Assembly: GCA_937873515.1 (NCBI GenBank)
Contig: CALMYB010000010.1
Coordinates: 478,286-542,285, forward strand
Source of the DNA: an uncultured Acidobacteriota bacterium
GTDB taxonomy: Bacteria > Acidobacteriota > Blastocatellia > Pyrinomonadales > Pyrinomonadaceae
Direction: 5' to 3'
DNA: 64,000 bases
Part shown: positions 56,616 through 64,000 of the stretch, in pieces
Numbering within the stretch: the first letter of the stretch is position 1
Layout: the number at the start of each line of letters is the position of its first letter
Position numbers and translations under genes: made by a program
Notes under the pieces: generated by a model
Seen by the model: only the letters and a program-made list of their open reading frames with translations
Databases searched by the model: none
Told to the model about the DNA's origin: nothing

Positions 56616-57533
56616 TTACGACAAGCCCGCGAGCATTGCTGCGCCGATCGCGGCAACATCCTCGCCGAGTTCGCCTTGCAGGATCCGAGTCGTCTCAAAA
56701 GACGGCAGGAATGATCGTTTACGGGCCGTCTCGACGATCGGGTCGAGAATGAGTTCGCCGGCCTCCATTATTTCGCCGCCAATAACCACGCGCTCGATAT
56801 TCAGAAGGTTGATGACGCTCGCAACAGCGATACCGATGTAGTTTCCTGTTCTATCGAGCATCAATTGCGAAAAGTCATCGCCCGCCTTTGCCCCTTCGAC
56901 GATCATCGAGATCGAAAGCGAGCCTTCAGGGACTTCGGCGAGCGAAGACGTGCTGTCCTGATTCACGCGGCTGCGGGTGCGTCGGATGATGTTTGCCGTT
57001 GACGCAATGTCCTCCAGCCGCTCACCGCCTTCGCGCACCGGAACGTATCCGAATTCGCCGGCGTAGCCTCCGTGTCCCATCCAGATCTCGCCGTTGAGAA
57101 TGAAAGAGCCGCCGACGCCCGTGCCAAGCGTCGCATAGAACATATCGCGGGCTCCGACGCCTGCGCCGATATGATATTCCGCCCAAGCGGCGGCATTCGC
57201 GTCGTTGTAAACCGTAACGACCGATCCGCCCTTGTCGCCGAGTGCGGCAACCAGGTCGAGGCCTGATAATTCGGCGATGTGCGTCGAGTATTCAACGACC
57301 CGGCGTCCTGATCCCACAAGGGCCGGAACCGCTACGCCGATCTTACCTGCACCAAAATCTGTACGGCACTTGTCGATGAAGGCTGAGAGCTGTTCGACGA
57401 CTGAGGTCTTAGATGAGAGAGCAGCGGCCGAAGTGTTCGTAACGACGTTGCCCGCAACTGAGACGGCCCGCATCGCCGACGAAGATATCTCGACGCCGAT
57501 ACAAGCATTGGCCGATGGTGTTACATTACTCAT
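56616..57533 (-). CDS. ROK-family sugar kinase lacking the zinc motif
   Basis: A 305-residue protein with ROK features: N-terminal GVEISSSAMRAVSV, phosphate and catalytic region VYNDANAAAWAE, ATLGTGVGGSFILNG and GHGGYAGEFGYVPV. It probably phosphorylates glucose or a related sugar. The usual CxCGxxGCxE zinc site and its companion histidine are absent; the segment reads REGGERLEDIAS. This is seen in some ROK subfamilies. ATG 57533 follows GGGAG. Confidence 0.85.
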   Translation of the reverse strand: MSNVTPSANACIGVEISSSAMRAVSVAGNVVTNTSAAALSSKTSVVEQLSAFIDKCRTDFGAGKIGVAVPALVGSGRRVVEYSTHIAELSGLDLVAALGDKGGSVVTVYNDANAAAWAEYHIGAGVGARDMFYATLGTGVGGSFILNGEIWMGHGGYAGEFGYVPVREGGERLEDIASTANIIRRTRSRVNQDSTSSLAEVPEGSLSISMIVEGAKAGDDFSQLMLDRTGNYIGIAVASVINLLNIERVVIGGEIMEAGELILDPIVETARKRSFLPSFETTRILQGELGEDVAAIGAAMLAGLS

Positions 57534-57758
57534 CTACTCCCATCCTCGGAAAAGATAAACGTTCGCGTAGGGTGCTTTGTTTCAAACGCGATTTTAGACA
57601 CCCTTTTTTGTCGCTGTCAACGTAAATTCACTGCTATCGCGGGTTATAGCTAGATAATTGCTTCTTTTGACTTAAAATGGCTTAAAACGATACTCTTTCA
57701 TTCAGGCACCAAGCTTGACCCTATGCATCCGCGACTTGCGGGCCGCGTTGCGACGCCT

Positions 57759-58514
57759 ATGGAAAGTCACCTTTACGACATTATTGCGACCTACGGAGTT
57801 TACGCGGTTTTTGCACTCTGTATGGTCGAAGGTGACATTACTCTCCTGCTCTCCGGCATCCTCGCAAACAGCAGTTTCTTTGGCAACTATAGCTTCCTGA
57901 AGGTCTTTGTCTTCGGCACGCTCGGCGCAATGGTGGGCGACTCTTTCGGTTATTTCCTTGGATATCGATTTCATCGGGCGGTCGAAGGCTACCGATTCTA
58001 TCAACTGACCCAGCCGCGTATCGAGAAACTTATCGACAAGTTCGGCGGCTTTGCGATCATAATCTCTAAATATATTTACGGCATACGCGTCGCTATGTGT
58101 ATGTTCTACGGCACGAGCAAGATGCCGTTCCTTCGGTTCCTCGCCCTTGACGCGATCAGCTGCTCTCTCTGGGTTTTGATCTTGAGCGGTGTCGGATATT
58201 TCTTCAGCGGCTCGATCAAGACCATTCTCGGTGACTACGAGAAGATCGGCATCGCGTTGTTCTTCATCGTGATGACGGGCGTGATCGTCTTCTACGTCGT
58301 CGAAAGGTATTGGCTCTCCGACAAGGTCGAAGAAGCAAGCCCGAACACGGTCCAGAAGATCGAGGAAAGGATCCTCAAAGTCGAAGAGGCCGGCCTCGAA
58401 ACGCTGCGCGACATCGGCGACCGCCTTCATTTCACACGCGAACCGCACCACGATGAACGCCCCGATGCCGAACCGCGAGTGAAGCCTGACGAGAAAACGA
58501 CCCAGCCGCATTAG
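57759..58514 (+). CDS. DedA-family membrane protein
   Basis: A 251-residue protein with the DedA/SNARE-associated core: ALCMVEGDITLLLSGIL, FGTLGAMVGDSFGYFLGYRF and IIISKYIYGIRVAMCMFYGT, with five to six membrane helices. DedA proteins are implicated in lipid-carrier or phospholipid flipping and membrane homeostasis. A basic, charged C-terminal tail of ~60 residues follows the last helix. Start ATG 57759 gives a typical N-terminus (MESHLYDIIATYGVY); ATG 57723 is an alternative. Confidence 0.85.
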   Translation: MESHLYDIIATYGVYAVFALCMVEGDITLLLSGILANSSFFGNYSFLKVFVFGTLGAMVGDSFGYFLGYRFHRAVEGYRFYQLTQPRIEKLIDKFGGFAIIISKYIYGIRVAMCMFYGTSKMPFLRFLALDAISCSLWVLILSGVGYFFSGSIKTILGDYEKIGIALFFIVMTGVIVFYVVERYWLSDKVEEASPNTVQKIEERILKVEEAGLETLRDIGDRLHFTREPHHDERPDAEPRVKPDEKTTQPH

Positions 58515-58573
58515 ACTTCAACCCATTGTTTGTGCTTTTATTCTTCATTTAGCACATCTTTTCTTAGGCAAAT

Positions 58574-59581
58574 ATGATCATCGAAACTTCGGCCCCGACC
58601 AGAGTTGACCTTGCAGGCGGCACGATCGACATTCCGCCTCTTTATCTATTTCACGAAGGTGCGGCGACCGTGAACTTCGCTGTCTCTCTTCTCGCCCATT
58701 GCCGCATCGAGACGCGGGATGACGACCGAATCGTACTGCGCTCGATCGACCAGGAACGCACGGTCGAAACGACGCTCGGCGACATCGATTCCCTTCGTGA
58801 TGAGTCGCAGCTTCAGCTCCTCTCGAAACTCGTCTATTTCTTTCGGCCTGAGATGGGCTTTGAGATGACGACTCGCTCCGAAGCTCCTGCCGGTGCAGGG
58901 CTTGCAGGCTCATCGACGCTGAATATCGCCTGTATCGCCGCGTTGAACAAGCTCGTCGGAGATCGATATTCACCCGAACGATTCATCCAGATCGCGGCCA
59001 ATGTCGAATGTCAGGTAATTCGAGTCCCAACCGGTTATCAGGATTACTATTCGGCTCAATACGGCGGGGTCGCGTCCATCCATTTCGGCCCCGAAGGCAT
59101 CCGCCGCGAAGGCCTCAATATCGACCTCGAAACGCTCGAACGCCGCATCGCCGTTTGCTATACGGGCGAACCGCGAAATTCGGGCACGAACAACTGGGAG
59201 ATCACGAAGCGTCATATCGATGGCGACGGCGAGATTTTCGAGATATTTGACGGTATTCGCGACACGTCGATCGAGCTAAGGAAGGCTCTTCTTGCAGATG
59301 ATTGGGACACTGCAGGTGTGATCCTCGCGAAGGCCCATCCCGAGCGAAAGCGTCTTTCGCCGAATATCACGACGCCGCATATGGACGCTCTTATTGATGC
59401 CGCTCTTGCGGCCGGTGCGATCGCCCCGAAGGTCTGCGGTGCCGGCGGCGGCGGCTGCATCGCCTTCTTTACCGAAGACAGCAAGCGTGCCGATGTCGAG
59501 GCCGCACTCGCTGCCCAAGAAGGCTGCCGCGTCCTCGAATGGCGCCCGAACCTCGACGGCCTCACACTTTCTGTTTCGTAA
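58574..59581 (+). CDS. GHMP-family sugar kinase (heptose/galactose kinase-like)
   Basis: A 335-residue GHMP kinase. Motif 1 APTRVDLAGGTID, ATP loop EAPAGAGLAGSSTLNIA (about 105-121) and the C-terminal KVCGAGGGGCIAFF are all present. Closest in style to D-glycero-D-manno-heptose 7-phosphate kinase or related sugar-1-kinases, but the substrate cannot be set from sequence. Follows the DedA gene by 59 bases and may be co-transcribed. Confidence 0.88.
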   Translation: MIIETSAPTRVDLAGGTIDIPPLYLFHEGAATVNFAVSLLAHCRIETRDDDRIVLRSIDQERTVETTLGDIDSLRDESQLQLLSKLVYFFRPEMGFEMTTRSEAPAGAGLAGSSTLNIACIAALNKLVGDRYSPERFIQIAANVECQVIRVPTGYQDYYSAQYGGVASIHFGPEGIRREGLNIDLETLERRIAVCYTGEPRNSGTNNWEITKRHIDGDGEIFEIFDGIRDTSIELRKALLADDWDTAGVILAKAHPERKRLSPNITTPHMDALIDAALAAGAIAPKVCGAGGGGCIAFFTEDSKRADVEAALAAQEGCRVLEWRPNLDGLTLSVS

Positions 59582-59632
59582 GCGAACAGGCATTAGGCGC
59601 CGACCGAAAGACCCAACGTTGGTCGTCGGCGG

Positions 59633-61615
59633 TCAATTATTCGGCATTCCGAAGTAAACCGGTGGGCCCTCAGCGCTCGGTAGCACGAGAGCATAGTTAT
59701 AATTGCCGCCCCAGCGCAAATACCAGGTTCTATACAGTGGCCTGTAAAGGGTAATGTATAGTACGAACTCATTGGATACGATCGGCATTGGAATATCACC
59801 GGCACTTCCGAAGTAAAGATATGCAAACGTGTTATCCAGGCTTCGCCAGATATACCACGTCCCATCCCTAAACACCGCAAGGTCAGCTTTCCCATCGGAA
59901 TCATAATCCGCAGGCACCGACACATCCGTGCTGATACCCCATTGAGCGATCGCAAATGTCTGATCTGAACTCCTGATGGAATACCAGACACCGGTACTCG
60001 GACGATACACGGCAATGTCGAGTTTGCCGTCACCATCGTAATCGGCGGGCACCGGCTTGTCGGAACTCAGGCCCCATTGTACGGCGGTAAATTGTTGAGT
60101 TTCGGAATAGAGGATATACCAAACGCCTGTACTGGGACGAAAGACCGCAAAATCCGTCTTGCCGCCGCCATCATAGTCCGCCGGAACAGGAATGTCGCCG
60201 GCCATGCCAAAGTGAAAGACCGTCCAGCCTGCGTCAGAACTCCGCCGAATATACCAGTTGCCCTCAGGGTTTCTAAAGACCGCATAGTCCGTAGAGCCAT
60301 CTCCGTCAAAGTCTCCGGGAGCCGGAACGTCCCCTAACGCTCCCGATCCCCATTGAAAGGTCGTTGGTGCAGGCGGCACCCCCATCGCCCAAACAGCATC
60401 CGCGCGTGCCCATACGCCGGAAGGCGGATGCCAGAACGTAAGGTCTGGCAGTCCATCTCCGTTAAAGTTCGCCGTCCTTACCGGCTTGGCGTTACGACTG
60501 CACGAATTCTTTCTAACGGCAAAGCCGATATCACCAAGAGGTGAAGCAAAGTAAAAGATGAACTGATCGTCTTTCCCATCCCCGTCGTGATCGAAAAATT
60601 CTCGGGATCCGAGGGTCTCCAGGTAGTCCGTTCGGGTAAATCCGCCTAAACCGTCGTTGATATAAACTGAGTAGTATCCACCACCGCTGTACGGGGTTTC
60701 AAGAATGTCCGGATTGGTATCACCGTTCATTTCTACGAAAGTCAGTTCAGCAGAACTTTCTGGGTGGAGCCTCGGTACGGTTGGCAAGAGCGAAAACGTC
60801 CCGTCGCCAATTGAGTGCCACACCGCTAGGCTCGTAATTGAATTGACCGTCTTGAACCCGACAATATCAGCCTTTCCGTCTCCATCGACATCTTTGACGC
60901 TCCCGCCAAAAGGTGACGCTTGATTCACCAACTCAAAATTGCCATTACCCGTATTCTTGTAGATCATCGCACGGAGGACCGATTGCGGATCATACGCAGT
61001 TATCAAAAAATCGGGTTTTCCATCACCGGTGAAATCTCCGAGCAATGCAGCTCGCTCGCTATTGCCCAGTCCGGCTTGTCCAAAAATATTTACTCTATTA
61101 GAGAATGTGCCATCGGCCTGCCCAAGACGGTAACCCACAGCATGTCCCTGGGGACCAACGTTTCCTGAGACATCAAAAAGATCCAATAGCCCATCGCCGT
61201 TCAGATCGGTTGGCGGGAACCTCTTTTCGACCGTCTCAAATACGCTAAACGTCGTATTTGCATGAATGATCGAAGCATTGCTGTTGTTCCGAAACATCCT
61301 TATCGTTCCGGCGTATAGATCCACGTAGTCCAGATCACCGTCAGAATCGAAGTCGGCAAGGTTAGGAAACCCATTGAAAGACTGGTAAGGATCGATCTCA
61401 ACAGGCGACGGGATCAGGAGCGGGTGTTCAAAATCCCAATCTCCATTCCCGGTGTGAAGAGCTACGTGTACGACCCAACTCGAGCCGCTCGCATCTGACC
61501 AAAAAAGATCAGGCAAACCGTCATTGTTCCAATCTGCAAGACGAGCATTGTAAGGCACGGCTCCAACCTTGCGGTAAGTCGTGTTGAAATAGTTGCCGCT
61601 TGTTGATCGACGCAT
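59633..61615 (-). CDS. FG-GAP/VCBS repeat protein, apparently 5' incomplete
   Basis: A 660-residue protein of FG-GAP/VCBS-type beta-propeller repeats: WNNDGLPDLFW, DFDSDGDLDYVDL, DLNGDGLLDLFD and others with Ca-binding DxDxDG loops. The last ~230 residues hold about five tandem ~45-residue repeats of the type PADYDGDGKLDIAVYRPSTG then VWY. Such repeats are common in surface proteins of Blastocatellia. The N-terminus (MRRSTSGNYFNTTY) has no signal peptide and the repeat starts almost at once, so a larger exported protein may have been truncated. Confidence 0.8.
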   Translation of the reverse strand: MRRSTSGNYFNTTYRKVGAVPYNARLADWNNDGLPDLFWSDASGSSWVVHVALHTGNGDWDFEHPLLIPSPVEIDPYQSFNGFPNLADFDSDGDLDYVDLYAGTIRMFRNNSNASIIHANTTFSVFETVEKRFPPTDLNGDGLLDLFDVSGNVGPQGHAVGYRLGQADGTFSNRVNIFGQAGLGNSERAALLGDFTGDGKPDFLITAYDPQSVLRAMIYKNTGNGNFELVNQASPFGGSVKDVDGDGKADIVGFKTVNSITSLAVWHSIGDGTFSLLPTVPRLHPESSAELTFVEMNGDTNPDILETPYSGGGYYSVYINDGLGGFTRTDYLETLGSREFFDHDGDGKDDQFIFYFASPLGDIGFAVRKNSCSRNAKPVRTANFNGDGLPDLTFWHPPSGVWARADAVWAMGVPPAPTTFQWGSGALGDVPAPGDFDGDGSTDYAVFRNPEGNWYIRRSSDAGWTVFHFGMAGDIPVPADYDGGGKTDFAVFRPSTGVWYILYSETQQFTAVQWGLSSDKPVPADYDGDGKLDIAVYRPSTGVWYSIRSSDQTFAIAQWGISTDVSVPADYDSDGKADLAVFRDGTWYIWRSLDNTFAYLYFGSAGDIPMPIVSNEFVLYITLYRPLYRTWYLRWGGNYNYALVLPSAEGPPVYFGMPNN

Positions 61616-61750
61616 TCTCTTTCATATTCAGTCCCTCATTTCCTGGATTTCCCCCAATCTATCACGCGGAGGGTGGCGCAACGAGGAAATATCTCAGCTG
61701 TCGCCGGAGGCCGCAAAGGCTCAGCTGTATCAGAACACGAAAGCTTCAGT

Positions 61751-62452
61751 TCAGGCGATCTGAGCCTCGATCGCTTGTGTCAGCGAGCGGAATATGTCGC
61801 AGCCGTCGCTTGAGCCGAGCAGTTCGTCGCAGGCCCTTTCGGGGTGCGGCATCATTCCAAGTACGTTGCGGTCGAGGTTGCTGATTCCCGCAATATTTCC
61901 ACGCGAGCCGTTCGGGTTCGCAGCGTCAACGACATTCCCATACTCGTCCGAATAGCGAAAGACTATCTGGCCGTTCTCTTCAAGCGAAGAGTAAGTTTCA
62001 TCGTCGCACGTGAAGTTCCCTTCGGCGTGGGCGATCGGCAGCGAAAGCACAGTACCCGCCTCGATCTCGCTGGTGAATGGCGAATTCGACGTCTCAACAC
62101 GCAAATTCACGTGTCGGCAGATGAAATGCAGTCCGGCGTTCCGACGCAATGCCCCGGGCAGCAAGCCTGCCTCGCACAAGATCTGAAAACCATTGCAGAT
62201 TCCCATTACGAACTTGCCGTCCGCCGCAAAATCCTTGAGCGACCCCATCACGGGCGAAAATCTCGCTAACGCTCCGGCACGAAGATAATCTCCGTACGAA
62301 AATCCGCCGGGCACGATCACCGCATCAAATGACGAAAGGTCAGTCTCCTTGTGCCAGATAAAATCGACGGGCTGGCCGACGTTCTTCGACACGACGTGAT
62401 AAGCATCGTGATCGCAATTTGAACCAGGGAAAACAATTACGCCAAATTTCAT
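61751..62452 (-). CDS. purQ: Phosphoribosylformylglycinamidine synthase subunit I (PurQ)
   Basis: A class I glutamine amidotransferase that supplies ammonia for FGAM synthesis in purine biosynthesis. The 233-residue protein shows [29 protein letters not shown], the catalytic Cys in [10 protein letters not shown] and the His-Pro-Glu site MMPHPERA. It works with PurS (62910) and PurL; purL is not in the window. The ATG overlaps the stop of the four-helix gene by four bases. Confidence 0.97.
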   Translation of the reverse strand: MKFGVIVFPGSNCDHDAYHVVSKNVGQPVDFIWHKETDLSSFDAVIVPGGFSYGDYLRAGALARFSPVMGSLKDFAADGKFVMGICNGFQILCEAGLLPGALRRNAGLHFICRHVNLRVETSNSPFTSEIEAGTVLSLPIAHAEGNFTCDDETYSSLEENGQIVFRYSDEYGNVVDAANPNGSRGNIAGISNLDRNVLGMMPHPERACDELLGSSDGCDIFRSLTQAIEAQIA

Positions 62453-62859
62453 AGGGTTGTTGGTTGTTCGTCGTTCGTTGATGGTTGTTCTCTATTTGTG
62501 ACCGCCTTGATCGACTTTATGTACGCATTCAATTTCGGGCTAAGTTCATCCAAGAGCGGTTTTAGCATTTCTACGTCTTCGTCCGTCAGCAGATTTCGTT
62601 TATACGCTCTGCGCAACCAATGTTTCGTCTCGTTGAGCGACCCTCTCGCAAAATACCCGAATCGCTTATTGTCTTGAATACCGTATCGGCCGGTTCCCTC
62701 CGCAATATTCGCCCCGATACTATCCGCCGACCTTACGATCTGCTTTCCGACCGTGTCGCGATCAAAGTGATCCCAACGCGTCGTGATCGTCCATACCCGG
62801 TCCGCCAGATCTTCCGACAAGATGTACACCCGGAGATTTTCAAAATTCGTCCTGCTCAT
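62449..62859 (-). CDS. Four-helix bundle protein (S23/IVP family) inside the purS-purQ unit
   Basis: A 136-residue protein: [37 protein letters not shown] and [17 protein letters not shown] are the hallmarks of the four-helix bundle/23S rRNA intervening-sequence protein family. Its function is unknown. It interrupts purS and purQ, and its last ~15 codons ([16 protein letters not shown]) are encoded by repetitive ACGAAC-like DNA. The same heptamer type recurs at 62884, on the other side of the gene. Confidence 0.88.
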   Translation of the reverse strand: MSRTNFENLRVYILSEDLADRVWTITTRWDHFDRDTVGKQIVRSADSIGANIAEGTGRYGIQDNKRFGYFARGSLNETKHWLRRAYKRNLLTDEDVEMLKPLLDELSPKLNAYIKSIKAVTNREQPSTNDEQPTTL

Positions 62860-62883
62860 AATGCTCAGTGGCGGCTCTTTGCA

Positions 62884-62911
62884 ACGAACTACGAACCACG
62901 AACTACGAACT
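62884..62911. repeat. Four tandem ACGAAC(T/C) heptamers
   Basis: ACGAACT, ACGAACC, ACGAACT, ACGAACT run head to tail and end inside the purS stop codon. Related units appear in the 3' end of the four-helix gene near 62455-62500. Confidence 0.85.
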
Positions 62912-63155
62912 ATCCCTCGATCTCCACGCTAAAATCCTCGATCACCGGATTTGCGAGCACGTCGCGGCTGATCGATTCCGCGGCTTCGCGGGCCTCAGCC
63001 TCGCCTACACTGTCATTGAAACTGATCTCGAAGTACTTTCCCTGACGAATGTCGGCCAGCTGCGTAAAGCCCATTAGCTCTGCCGAATGATGAATTGCCT
63101 TGCCCTGCGGATCGAGAACGCCCTTTTTGAGCGTCACATAAACCTTTGCTTTCAT
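62910..63155 (-). CDS. purS: Phosphoribosylformylglycinamidine synthase subunit PurS
   Basis: An 81-residue PurS: MKAKVYVTLKKGVLDPQGKA, ELMGFTQLADIRQGKYFEI and ANPVIEDFSVEIEG are typical. It forms a complex with PurQ and PurL in purine synthesis. ATG 63155 is used; a longer frame upstream adds residues not seen in the family. The stop codon lies within the heptamer repeats. Confidence 0.93.
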   Translation of the reverse strand: MKAKVYVTLKKGVLDPQGKAIHHSAELMGFTQLADIRQGKYFEISFNDSVGEAEAREAAESISRDVLANPVIEDFSVEIEG

Positions 63156-63294
63156 TGATACGGTTTGTGAAACAAGGTATAGATTCTTACGCAAAAAATT
63201 GTATAAATCAATGTCCTGTGTTAATGTTCATTATCGTAATTGATAGCGAACCGTCCTCATTCAAATTTCTAAGGAGCTTAAAGGGCAAAAGAAT

Positions 63295-63699
63295 ATGCAA
63301 AACATGTCGGCCGGTAAAACGGCATTAGGGTTGGATAATAATATTGGAGCAATGCTCTGTTATTTGGGGAATTTAGTTTGCGCTCTCGGCCTAATATACA
63401 GCATCATCGTCTTAGTCACCGATAAAACCAATAAATTACCTCGATTCCACGCAATGCAGTCGATCCTGCTGTTCGTTGCGAATCTTGTCGTGATCATTCC
63501 AATTTATGTGATCGCAACCGTTCTTGTGTTGATGAATACTACGATCACATCGCTGCTTGCCATGCTGCTTTGGCTTGTTGCGGTCGTCGTCGGCATCGCG
63601 ATCTTTGTGTTTTTCATCATCTCGGCGATCAAGGCATACGGCGGCGAGGTTTACAAAGTGCCCGTCATCGGCAACTTCGCGGACAAGTTTTCCAACTAG
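63295..63699 (+). CDS. DUF4870-family membrane protein
   Basis: A 134-residue protein with three to four membrane helices. The LCYLGNLVCALGLIYSIIVL segment, RFHAMQSILL and a final AIKAYGGEVYKVPVIGNFAD are characteristic of DUF4870. Its function is unknown. The start is at an ATG preceded by purine-rich AAAGGGC and AAGAAT. Confidence 0.88.
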   Translation: MQNMSAGKTALGLDNNIGAMLCYLGNLVCALGLIYSIIVLVTDKTNKLPRFHAMQSILLFVANLVVIIPIYVIATVLVLMNTTITSLLAMLLWLVAVVVGIAIFVFFIISAIKAYGGEVYKVPVIGNFADKFSN

Positions 63700-63725
63700 G
63701 GTCGATCTTGGCCTTGGTCGTCTTC

Positions 63726-63766
63726 GAGGACGGCGTTTTGCACAAAATGTGCAGGACGCCGTCTTC
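63726..63766. terminator. Long imperfect hairpin downstream of the DUF4870 gene
   Basis: GACGGCGT/ACGCCGTC (8 bp) and inner GCACA/TGTGC (5 bp) are separated by a TTT/AGG internal loop, with further pairing outside (GAG/TTC). It is 27 bases after the stop. A T-rich tract is weak, so it could be a terminator or a REP-like element. Confidence 0.55.
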
Positions 63767-63845
63767 CGCATTTCTTTCGTCCCCTTCAGCGACGAGAGTA
63801 TATAGCCCAGGGTAAGGTCGCTTCGGTCTAAGGCCGCAAAGAAAG

Positions 63846-63864
63846 ACGCTCTCCCGCAGAGCGT
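63846..63864. repeat. 7-bp hairpin
   Basis: ACGCTCT and AGAGCGT around a 5-base loop form a perfect stem. Confidence 0.6.
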
Positions 63865-63923
63865 TGCCGCAAGCCCGCACGGTACTAAGGGCGTAACGTT
63901 CAACGCAGATTCCCGCTGAATTA

Positions 63924-63943
63924 CCACGGCATTTATGCCGTGG
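63924..63943. repeat. 9-bp palindrome, REP-like
   Basis: CCACGGCAT, two bases, ATGCCGTGG is a perfect palindrome, the kind often dispersed in many copies as REP elements. Confidence 0.65.
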
Positions 63944-64000
63944 GACCGTGCCACAAAACCAACCTCGGAGGCGGCTCGGCCGCCGACAAAACCTCGATGT

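Larger units (their letters stand above)
63700..64000. other. Non-coding tail with three palindromes
   Basis: These 301 bases contain no convincing gene. They carry three separate hairpins (63726-63766, 63846-63864, 63924-63943), listed as a repeat cluster. Confidence 0.6.

Noticed and set aside
57702..58511. 269-residue minus-strand open frame opposite DedA
   Set aside because: The plus strand encodes a DedA protein with its conserved motifs; the antisense frame is highly charged and featureless.
59597..59631. CGCCGAC/GTCGGCG inverted repeat between the GHMP and FG-GAP genes as terminator
   Set aside because: The stem is only 7 bp with a long loop and no T-run, so support is too weak to list.

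Overview
The window looks like chromosome of a Gram-negative bacterium, most likely an acidobacterium of the Blastocatellia/Pyrinomonadaceae type. This is inference from mid-50s GC, a secreted-type FG-GAP repeat protein with recurring 'DGDGK..AVFRPSTGVWY' units, separate purS and purQ genes, and a Sec/lipoprotein-type (clade II) nosZ cluster. No rRNA is present and the only tRNA sequence is a 3' fragment, so the placement is tentative.

Positions 1 to about 32,761 are the right-hand part of an integrated mobile element that starts upstream of the window. Its transfer module holds a MoxR-like ATPase, a VirD4/TraG coupling protein, a large protein with a Cys/His N-terminal motif, a MobP-type relaxase and a ribbon-helix-helix accessory protein. 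A candidate oriT lies at 9829-9995, with nested inverted repeats and a TATCCTGT nic-like octamer. On the far side of the nic is a block that resembles a conjugative leading region: an RNase HI, two different SSBs, a DUF4326 protein, a macro-like protein, a SLOG/DUF2493 protein and an unknown 558-residue protein. All of these are encoded so that the predicted transferred strand is their template. The element appears to end at 32,717-32,761 with a displaced 3' piece of a tRNA-Thr(TGT) gene, next to an excisionase-like HTH gene preceded by a sigma-54-type promoter.

Between 16 and 32 kb the element carries defence-type cargo and debris. It holds a Vms1-like (VLRF1-type) putative release factor and a small membrane protein. 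An RHS gene is cut by an IS3/IS407-group insertion with a clean 4-bp target duplication, and its 5' end is fused head-to-head to the last ~180 codons of a long prokaryotic Argonaute. A divergent pair of HEPN-like proteins follows, then a frameshifted nuclease-like gene, and an intact 2145-residue Avs-like STAND NTPase with an N-terminal PD-(D/E)xK domain.

From 33 kb on the sequence reads as ordinary chromosome. A hybrid histidine kinase and NtrC-type regulator face a tandem UspA gene that has a textbook sigma-54 promoter and an upstream palindrome. A hemerythrin and a YwiC-like protein flank a possible FNR/CRP-family site. A long minus-strand gene series (51.8 to 40.0 kb) then encodes nitrous oxide respiration: a small ORF, an FAD/4Fe-4S oxidoreductase, Rieske protein, a DUF2231-like membrane protein, cytochrome b, pentaheme cytochrome c, NosZ, a NosB-like membrane protein, NosD, NosF, NosL and NosY. 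This set can plausibly carry electrons from a reduced pyridine nucleotide or quinol pool to N2O.

The right end holds a RecB-nuclease/helicase fusion, a LecA-like secreted protein, a ROK kinase, a DedA protein, a GHMP kinase, a truncated-looking FG-GAP protein, and purS/purQ split by a four-helix-bundle gene with heptameric DNA repeats beside it. A DUF4870 protein and a cluster of palindromes close the window.
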